In this document: piece after piece, positions 11,286-22,100 of the stretch
Layout of the letters: each line of letters starts with the position of its first letter
How positions within the stretch are numbered: the stretch's first letter is position 1
Origin: Sabethes cyaneus
Lineage: Eukaryota > Arthropoda > Insecta > Diptera > Culicidae
Assembly: GCF_943734655.1 (NCBI RefSeq)
Contig: NC_071354.1
Coordinates: forward strand, 157,067,142-157,131,141
DNA length: 64,000 nucleotides
Reading direction: 5' to 3'
Notes under the pieces: generated by a model
Seen by the model: the letters and a program-made list of their open reading frames with translations, nothing else
What the model was told of the DNA's origin: nothing
Database searches by the model: none
Position numbers and translations under genes: made by a program

Positions 11286-14200
11286 GTATGTTTTATGAAA
11301 CAATTGCTAGTCTGTAAAGGACGATCATTGAAAATGTTATTCATAGAGTTGAGAGTGCTTAACCTTATGGTTTGCACGTGGTTCATTATAAAATGATCGA
11401 TGCTTTATTGTCTAATCCTTTATATTCACGTTCTTAATTTTTTCTGATCAGCATTTAGTTTAGTGTTTTCAAAGTGTTCACTCATTTTAAAACAATCGTT
11501 TTTACTAAGGAAGCATTTTTATCATTATTGTTTCTTTTGTACGGTAATATTTATTCCAAAGTTTTATGATTTGCTTAGCTAGGTGCTTATGCGGAAGCAG
11601 CTTTAGGTATATAATATAATATACCTTTGGAAAGCAGCTTGCACAAACTGGATAACACATTTGCTCTGGGTGTTTGTTCAATGAGAAATGACATAACAAC
11701 GTCTGCAGCCCGAAAGTGCATCGAAGACAACAATGGCACATATTAATCACCTCGATTACACATTCTGATCAAAACTGTTTTGACTTCTGATAAGAATTCC
11801 TGTTCTGAATTCCAGTCAACATGTGTTATACCATACAGACTTGAATGAGATTTCTGATCTGGAAGGGTTTGATCATAAATACAATCGAATGTTATCAGAC
11901 TATCAGTCTATTTCAAAAATTAAAACAAATGCTTAATGTCATTTGCTGTTCCCGTAGTTTTATTCTATTAGTAGTGTTACATTCTTCGTATTTTGCAGCT
12001 ATGCAGTAAAGAGTGATGGTGTCATACTTTTTTTTAATACGTAGTAGCTTCGCCATCATATTGTGGTATGTTGTAAAAAACTGTTTTATTTGTGTTTTTA
12101 TTTATGCTATTGCTAATTCAATTCGTTTGTCATATTGTACAATTCTTTACATTTTAAATTCGGTTTAATTGCAAAACAAAAACATTTCTTCAGATTTGAC
12201 TTCGATTCAGTTTTTTTATATTTTTTGCCGTTCCCCACTGCTCCACTTCGGCTGCTACAAGTGAAAGTTCTGTATAAAATATATTAAACGATCTTAGTAT
12301 GTGCAACCATACGCTTACTTTGTCGCTGCACCCTACGTTTTGCTCAACCCACCAGGCAGTACAGATACCGGTTTGTTCGCGCGCATGCCAAAGTCGTGCA
12401 AAATTTGCACACACAACGTATAGAGGCGTTGAATCAACGTGAAAGACCGCATAGAGTTTTTTTTCGCTTAGCAGCTGTTATTGTATACTGGCCGATTTGT
12501 GGCTGCAATGGTACGTGCCGTATTCCTAAGCACTCTTCAATACACCTGGAAACGGTATAATGTTACACAACTCTGAATGGACTGTTTGTAGTTATGTTTT
12601 GTTCGCTTTATCCGTTATTGTGGAACATAGGGATGTCTAGTAAGCTAGTAAGTTTAGCATATTTCAGCTGATTTGAACCGAAATAAAGGAGTTTAATATT
12701 TCGTTTATCGTCGTTTTATCAGTGCAGAAGGTTATGATGGAGGATCCATTGAAGATGAACTGTTTACTAAATCTAGTTGGATAATAATTTATACTAGTTA
12801 CATTGTTAAAAAGAAATTCTCTTGATTTGTTCTCCTAAAAGTAGTAGATTCTGTAAAAATTTTGCATGCCAGTTTTGGTTGGATTGATAAGTCAGTCGAA
12901 GATACGTCGTATTCAGAACAACAAGAACAAAGATTCAGAACAACAGAACAAAGATTTATCTATATCCTAACGGGTATTTTTAAAATTGTTGTACAAAATA
13001 GGCCAAAGGGCACAGTACTTAATGAAATGGTGCGCACGGCCGTTATAGTTGATGAACTTATAAACGAAAACAATATTTTGCATGAGATTGACTATTGACT
13101 TTTTGTGTCTTTTTGTAGTTTTTCATCACTGCGCAAGGCATACCGTAAGGATTTTTTTCTGCACTGCTTTAATTATAGCTGTCCATATTTGTTCATAAGA
13201 ACTCTAGATCACAGATCCGAATTGCAAAACAGACCTTACAAGTGAATATTACAATGATAAAAAACAACACGAGTATCGCAACTCCTGAGCGATATTAAAG
13301 ATAAATCTAAACTAATAAATCCAAGTTTCTTAGTGGCTCTGGAGATATTTTTGTAGTGTATACCGAAAGCTAGTGCGCTATCCAGGACGACAGCAAAATC
13401 ACGAACATGCTAGACATGTGTTTATAAATGTCCCGTCATGTAGCATCTAAAAACTATTGACTTAACCCATTATGACCCGGGTATACCTAAATTTGGACTA
13501 AATGAAGTGAAACTCTGTAATCTATTATATAATGTGTCGGGAAACGCAAACTCGTCATTTGGAATGGTTTCAAGGCCAAAATATCGCCGGTTTAATATTT
13601 CATAGGCTCAGTTTCAAACAAACAAATTACAACGTTGTTTACAGATTTCTTATCGAATTTTGTGATAGACTTTAGGTATAAATATCAATTTGCATGTCAG
13701 GTAATGTTTCGTCACTAAATGTAGACTTTTTCATGCGTTTTGGAGACAAAGTTTTTTTCGCCATTTTTTCAACTTTTTTTGCGCCATTTGAAAATACAGA
13801 TGAAAATGACAAAAACTGACAGATTATCTCACACACACATCAGATTGATGTTTTATCTCTCTTGTAGTGATATATTAACAATGCTAACTATTGAAATTCA
13901 GCAGTAAACAGGTTTTGAAGACGAGGTATGCTATATCATACGCTAGGACAGAATGGGTTAATTTCACGATGGAAGGAGATATTAAGGCACTTTGAGATGC
14001 TGACAGTAAACCTGTTACTCGAGCACTAATCTTCTAATTTGTCCACTAGGCGTTGACGTTCAATGCAATCGGAGTGAATTTTATTTAGTTTTTCCTTTCG
14101 TTCTCATAAAAAGACCGACAGTCAGGTGGCAGGAGAGCTGATAGTTCATTTACAAAAATAGAAATGGACAGTGCTCCAAGGTTGCTCCTCTGTGGTACGC

Positions 14201-17200
14201 TAGACCACAGAGCTGAAGAGCTGGCACAAAACGAGGCGAAAACCTCGGACCCGGTCGGTACACTCAGTTTGTGTTAGGTACGCGTGTACCCACTTATGCA
14301 AAGGTGCGGATACTTCCAGCTTCTCAAGCCTTGCAAGGAGGATACCGTGATCCACCCTATCAAACGCTGCTTTTAGGTCCATGTACACTGCATGAATTTA
14401 CGCTCCATCATTAATTTTGCGCAGGCATAACGAGACGAAATCAACGAGATTCGTAGAGACTGAACGTTTTGGAAAACTCAATGCTGGTCCGAAGAAATGT
14501 AGTGAACAAAGCGATGTAACCCTTTAATACTTTTCAACGTTGTGGTTATCGCCCTTCGTACAAAGGACAAAACAGAATCTTTCCATAGGAATAGGAAAAG
14601 GGTAGAAAACTTACACTGCTGAATTGAAGCATTGCACAATATTTGAAAGAGGTCTAGTAAGAACAGCAGAACATATTTTCATGATGCAAGATGGAATACC
14701 ATCAGGTCCGGCTACTAACAAATATTTTAATTTTTTAATCTCCTCAGTTAATCGAAAAACGTTAAGGTTTATGACTTCGGTAGGAGTACTATTAACAGCA
14801 GAGGCAATTTCGTTCCAAGAAAGCAAAAAAGCGATTAAAAGCCTGCTTGAAGTGTGTTGCATTTATCGCACGCAACATTAGCTTTACGATCGTTCAAAAA
14901 AGATCTATAGGCAGGCCATCTTCGTTTTTCTTAAATTGACAAATGACCAGAACTTTTGCGGATTTTGGTGGATTTCTGGGAAGATTTTATTGCATTCGTA
15001 GAGTATTCTGTTTATGTAGAAGACGGTTGTAGTTTCAAAATCACTACAGGCAAGGTTAAAGTATCGCATGGTGGCTTGGCAGTGCGAACTTAATCGTGCG
15101 CGTAGAGTAGAACTTAAGGGGGAACCCTACTCTGGAAGGTCTAAAAATAACGGATTTTCGTAAAATTTTTTTCGGATGCTGAAATTAAAGTTAAGTGTTG
15201 AGGTATTCTGATTATTGGTTAAAATATATTAGAAGATGTATTATGAAGTTTTTGGATGCTAAAATTGTGATTATTATACTGGTGCTGCTCGATCAGTTAG
15301 AACCCCAACAGTTTAGTTTCGTGGCACTGTAGGAGATCTGTCACAAAGGCGAAAAGGTGTGGAAGATCCGTTGTAGCAAAGCCTAATTTTACAAGAGCAG
15401 TGGAGCGACCAGCGAGCTGGGAACGGGCTTTGTGGTGATGGAAAAAATGCAGGATCGCGTAATGGATTGAAAAGCGATCAACGAGAGGATGAAAGGCTGT
15501 TTCTATCATAATCACCATCATAAACCTGCATTTTCCACAGGAAGGTAGACCCAACGATGAGAAGGAAGCGTTCTATGCGCAGCTGGAGGCAACGTACGAC
15601 CGCTGCTTACGACGGGACATCAAGATCGTCATCGGGGATATGAACGCCCGGGTCGGCAGGGAGGGAAGCAATGTATAGACCAGTGATCGGGTCCCATAGC
15701 CTGCACACCGACACGAACGATAACGGTCAGCAATGCTTTGCATACTTTGCATCTTCCCGAGGCTTGGTGATCAGACGCACTTTTTTCCCCACAAATATAT
15801 CCACAAAGCCACCTGGAGATCACCTGACCAACGAACCTCGAACCAAATCGACCATATTCTCACCGAGGTTCGGTTTTTCTCGAACATCACCAATGTACGC
15901 TCCCTACGGGGTGCGGATATCGACTCAGGTCATTACCTAGAAGCAGTACATGTGCGCTCAAAACTATCGACGGTTTATGCCTCGCGACAAAGCCGCCCTA
16001 CTCGGCAATTAGACAATCCGCGAGTTGCCGAGAACTACGTGCGCGTACTGGATGAAGCTCTGCCTTTCTCTGTGGAGCTAGATGCTTCGACCCTCGAAAA
16101 CTGATTGAGTATAATATGCTCCTGGCGTGTGGCCATCGAGAAACCTGGAGTACACGAATTGGTTTGACGGGAAATGCCAACAAGCGATAGAGAGGAAAAA
16201 AAAGAGCTTGGAAAAACTATCTAAGCATATTCACGAGAGAGAATTTAGCTAAGTATCAGTGAGCGCTGAATGAGCTGACCACGATTCTCAGGACACAGAT
16301 CGTGAGGAGCTGGAACAACTATTCCGGGCTAATGATACGCGCAAGTTTTACGAGAAAGTGAACCAAACTCGTAAGGGCTTTACACCTATACCTGACACGT
16401 GTAGGGATGATTCAATCACAAACGAGCGCGAGGTCATCGACAGGTAGAAGCAATTCTTCGATGATTCTTAACGGCGATATAGCAGAAGGAAACGCAACGG
16501 AAGTTAACCTAGGAGTGGCTACAAATGACGGCGAAGAGATTCGCCGAGAAATTGGTCAGCTGAAGAACAATAGAGCCACCGGAAAGGACCGACTCCCGGC
16601 AGAACTCTCCAAAAATGGCCAAGAACCGCAACGACACTTTCCTGGATAATTTCAAGGATTTGGGAGGAGGAGAAACTACCGGAGGAGTGGATGGAAGGTG
16701 CAGTTTGTCCCATCTACAAAAACGGCGACTGGCTAGAACACTGGTCAACGCCGCCCACAAGGTGCTCTCTTAGATTTTGTTGCGTCGTCTATCCCTAATA
16801 GCAAGAGAATTGGCGTAGGCGTTTCGGGGACACTCGAATCCTTTCGAATCACGCAGAGGGTTGCGGCAAGGGGATATATGTTATTCAATATCGCTATTAA
16901 AGGTGTGATCCGGTAAGCGAGCATCGAAACGAGCGGAATGATCTTCAGCAAGAGTAGCCAACTCCTAGCCTACGCAGACGACTGCTACATCATTACTAGA
17001 AACCTTGGGACGGTGGAGGCAATCTATGGCAGACTAAAAACGGAGGCTAGGAGGATAGGGTTACAAATCAACGCGTCGGAAACTAAATATATGGTAGAAA
17101 GAGGCTCAAGAGAACTATGGAATCGACGGAATGCAATTAACAGAAACTGGAATCAAAATGACTACTTGTCAAGCGTAGCTTCCAATACCCCCCCCCACTT

Positions 17201-19151
17201 CCTTTCCGCTCTTCCCCTCCTTCACCAAAAATTTTCATTTCTTTCCCCTACCGTCCCTTCATCAATTGTAGAACCATCGTTTTCAAAAAATATTAATATA
17301 TATATATATACTAGCTGACCCGACAAACTTCGTATTGCCACAAATTAACCTGTGTTGTACATAAATCATGAATCTCGGATGATTTTTGTCACAATCTCGA
17401 GTTTTGCAAGCGCCCAAGCGGGCGGCGCTTCCGACGGCGGGTCACCGGCCATAGAATTCACCATAGAAAAAAATCTTGCGTCCAAAACCACTTACATGTC
17501 AAATTTGGTTCCATTTGCTTGATTAGTTCTCGAGTTATGAGGAAATTTGTTTTTCATTTGTATAGGAGCCCCCCCCCCTCTTAAAGTGGGGAAATCCATA
17601 GAAAATATACCATAGAAAATATTCTTGCCTACAAAAACGCCCACATGATAAATTTGGTTCCATTTGCTTGATTAGTTCTAGAGTTATGAGGAAATTTGTA
17701 TTTCGTTTGTATAAGAGCCCCCCCTCTTAAAAAGGTAAGGGGTCCTAATTCATCATAGAAAAAATGGTTGCCTCCAAAAACACCCACATGCCAAATATGG
17801 TTCCATTTGCTTGATTAGTTCTCGAATTATGAGGAAATTTTTATTTCATTTGTGTAGAAGCACCCCCTCTTAAAGTTGGGAGGGGTCCTAATTCACCATA
17901 GAAAATATTTTTGCCTCCAGAAACCTCCACATGCCAAATTTGGTTCTATTTGCTTGATTAGTTCTCGAGTTATGAGGAAATTTGAATTTCATTTGTATAG
18001 GAGCCCCCCCCTCCTAAAGCGGGTAGGGGTCCCAATTTATCATAGAAAAAATTTTTGTCTCCAAAAACACCCACGTGCCAAATTTGGTTCCATTTGCTTG
18101 ATTAGTTCTCGAGTTATGAGGAAATTTGTATTTCGTTTGTATAGGAGCCCCCCCTATTAAAGTTGGGAGGGGTCCTAATTCACCATAGAAAATATTCTTG
18201 CCCTCGAAAACTTTCACATGCCAAATTTGGTTTCATTTGCTTGATTAGCTCTCGAGTTATGAGGAAATTTGTATTTCATTTGAACAGGAGCCCCCCCTCC
18301 TAAAGTGAGGAGGGGTCCCAGTTCATCACAGAAAAAAATTTTGTCTCCAAAAACACCCACGTGTCAAATTTGGTTCCATTTGCTTGATTAGTTCTCGAGT
18401 TATGAGGAAATTTGTATTTCGTTTGTATAGGAGCCCCCCCCTCCTAAAGTGGGGAGGGGTCCTTATTTACCATAGAAAATATTCTTGCCCTCGAAAACTT
18501 TCACATGCCAAATTTTGTTCCATTTGCTTGATTAGTTCTTCAGTTATGAGGAAATTTGTATTTCATGTGTATAGGATCCCCCCTCCTAAAACGGGGAGGG
18601 GTCCCAATTCATCATAGAAAAAAATTTTGTCTCCAAAAACACCCACATGCCAAATTTGGTTCCATTTGCTTAATTACTTCTCGAGTTATGAGGAAAATTG
18701 TGTTTCTTTGGTACAGGAGCCCCCCCTCTTAAAGTGGGGAGGGGTCCTAATTTACTATAGAAAATATTCTTGCCCTCGAAAACCTTCACATGCCAAATTT
18801 GGTTCCATTTGCTTGATTAGTTCTCGAGTTATGAGGAAATTTGTATGGAAGCCCCCCCTTTTAAAGAGGGGAGGAGTTATAATTCCCCTTATAAAGAGGG
18901 GAGGGGTCTCAATTTACCATAGAATAAATTCTTGTCACCGAAGACACCCACATGCCAAATTTTGTTCTATTTGCTTGATTAGTTGTCGAGTTATGCAGAA
19001 ATTTGTGTTTCATTTGCATGGGAACCCCCCCTCTTAGTGGAGGGAGGGGTTTCTAACCATCACTAAAACCTTTCCTGGCCCCAAAAAACCTCTACATGCA
19101 TATTTTCATGCCGATTGGTTCAGTAGTTTTCGATTCTATAAGGAACATACG

Positions 19152-19193
<42 letters not shown>

Positions 19194-22100
19194 AATCCTT
19201 CTTTATAGGTATAGATGTATGACCGCATTTCAAGGTCAAGACTAAAAACTTGAGATTAGTCTATTACATAGGAACGGGGCCTTCCCTCGAAAACCCGCGC
19301 CGAGAAACGCGGCTAACACACGCTGACAGACGAACAACGTTACGCGCAGTACATTGCAAGTCGTAAGGGCCGGCATAGTGTCGTCGTCCTGAAAGTAAAA
19401 AGTAGTTAGATTAAAAACTTCTCGTTCGGTGGTAATCTGCAATTGATGTAGGAAGTGGCACAATATGTGTCGATAACCCAACCAAACGCGTCGCTTCCTT
19501 GATAAGTGGATTCTGCGGTCTCCTTTTGTCCAGCGCCTCTATGGTTCAAAGGTACAAGTACCAGCGAACCACATGCCCTGGCGGGTGTTGTGGGTTCGAA
19601 TCCGGTTATAATCTCAGATTACAGCTTGGTTCGACTCATGCACCTTCCAGCATTGGATAAAAGGTAGGAGTCAAAATGACTACTTGTCAAGCGCAGCTAC
19701 CAATACCCCCCCCCCCCCCGCTCTTCCTTTCCGCTCCTCCCCTCCTTCACCATAAATTTTCATTTCTTTCCCCTACCGTCCCTTCATCAATTGCAGAACC
19801 ATCGTTTTCAAAAAATATTAAGAAACAGGTGTCCGCCAGTCAGCGCGGGAGATAGTGGTACTCATCCCGCCATAACCAGCTGGTCGAAAAACAAGTGTGA
19901 TGACGCTCTTGGGAGGGTTTTCAAAGGTGCTGTGAAATGCAACAGAACTTTTAAATCAAGGTGACCGGTATTGAGAGTACTCAAGGATTCAACACCTTCC
20001 AAAACGGAACAGACTGATGTTGCTGCTTCGTTAGACAAGACCAAATCAAGAATACGTGCGTTTCTGTTGGATATGGATAACCCATATAGAGTCATCAATA
20101 AGTGCAGAACTGGCAACAGGGGTTGACCATCAAGGGGTCAATCTGAAGTATACGCAGTCATCAAACCACGTTTTCCATTAACACAATAACATCGCAATCG
20201 TTCTCATTTGCAGCCATCCTCGCACGTTTTGATAGTAGTAGCGCAGGGATTAAATATCTTCTACAGTGCTACTTGCAGAAGCCTCGTTTGGGGCATTGAA
20301 ATTTATGGTTTATTTGTTTATTGTACCTATATTTGGTGTATAAAAATCATATGACGTAGTGTTTGTCTGAATGATAAAACTTAATTAACATAATTAACGG
20401 TACAATAAATACAGGCAATATAAAAACACACTAAAATACAGTCATCTACGAAGCCGTTCTTTGAATGACGATGTGGTGATGTTGAAGTCGAACAAATCTA
20501 CCACCGTGTTGAAGCTTGCCGAAGCTTGGTCGTGCTATTATAATGGTACTTGTCCTGAGGAAACAGGTTGGAAATCGTTATCACCGGCACCGAGCAAAGG
20601 AATGGAATAGCTGAGCTGATAGCAGACTATGACGAGCGGGTTGATAATGGTCTAAAATGCTATCTAATGTGCATTGTTGAAGATGAGCTGATAACACGAG
20701 TAGAGATTTAGTCAACTGTTGCAGAGTTATTCTCGCCGGAAGAGTGGGTAGGAGTAATGCAGTATCTTTTAAAAATGACGATGACGAATTCATTTTAGCG
20801 CACCTGGCAATGTGATTACAAAACCCCATGCATGTAATTTGCTCAGTTGGTATTGACGCGCCAACTTAGCTGGTTTCCATAATGAAAGTGACAATCCTTT
20901 TAGCCTTTTTTTGGTGGTATTCCGGTGATGATGACGGAGCTGCAAAAGATAACTGACATCCTTTCGTCATCATATTACATTCAATGTATATTATAAACAT
21001 GTTTAGAGCTAAACATACAAGTGGTTAATTGACCAACGTGGGCTAATTTTTTGGCGTACCGCTCAAAAGTCTATGCTTAAATTTCTTTACATATGTCAAG
21101 TCTAAAAATCAAGCTATGTTTAAAAACTGAAAACATTAATTATATAACATTGTCCATCTTGCAGATAAAAACGCCAACCAATTGCATCACACTGAATTCT
21201 CTGGAACTCCAAATCCTGAAAGCCATTGTTCGATGCGGCACGGACGAAACCATACTGACATCAAGCGAGACGAGATTCTGTGCCGATCAGGAAACAGCAT
21301 GCTTAGTTTTTCCTTCCACGGTACCGGCTGGACCGGCTACGCTGGAAGTTGAATTTACCGGCGTACTTAACGACAAAATGAATGGATTCTACCGGAGCAA
21401 ATATTTCACGCCTTCCGGAGAAGAACGCTTTGCCGCTGTAACGCAGTTTGAGTCGACTGATGCACGGAGATGTTTCCCTTGCTGGGACGAGCCGGCGATT
21501 AAGGCTACCTTTGATATCACACTAGCGGTGCCGAAGGATCGCGTAGCATTATCCAACATGCCCGTTGTGAGCGAAAGTGAAGCAGATGGACTAAGGGTGC
21601 TTAAGTTCGATCGGACTCCAATCATGTCCACATACCTAGTGGCAGTGGTAGTCGGTGAGTTCGATTTTGTCGAAGGTAGAACCAAGGATGGTGTACTGGT
21701 TCGTGTGTACACACCAGTCGGCAGGAATGAACAAGGATCATTCGCTCGAGATGTGGCCATCGACGTGTTGCACTACTACAACTCATATTTCGCCATCGAT
21801 TATCCGCTGCCGAAAATGGATCTAGTTGCAATATCGGATTTTTCGGCTGGTGCTATGGAAAACTGGGGACTGGTGACCTATCGAGAAACGTTCGTATTAG
21901 TAGACTCGGAAAATACATCACTTATTAGGAAACAGTCAATTGCGCTGACCGTTGCTCACGAGATTGCGCATCAGTGGTTTGGAAATTTAGTTACCATGGA
22001 GTGGTGGACACACTTGTGGCTTAACGAAGGCTATGCCTCGTTCTCTGAATTCCTCTGTGTTAATCATCTATTTCCAAGTTATTCCATCTGGAATCAATTT

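Larger units (their letters stand above)
17311..19214. repeat. Compound repeat element containing a 143-bp tandem array
   Basis: Begins with actagctgacccgacaaact next to a TA run and ends with a GACA microsatellite followed by aaatccttctttatagg. In between are eleven tandem units. The head and tail resemble termini of widespread insect repeats, but I cannot assign a superfamily. It sits between the two SINE copies in Psa intron 1. Confidence 0.6.

Noticed and set aside
17876..19037. Repetitive proteins encoded across the tandem array
   Set aside because: The frames arise because several units are 144 bp apart; the repeated peptide has no family signature and the array is non-coding in other units.
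17455..19060. CRISPR array
   Set aside because: Units are about 143 bp and similar throughout, with no short repeat/unique spacer alternation, and the genome is eukaryotic.
19593..19603. tRNA genes at 19593 and 58222 based on B boxes
   Set aside because: Flanking sequence does not make a full cloverleaf, and related copies occur elsewhere in the window, so they are SINE heads.
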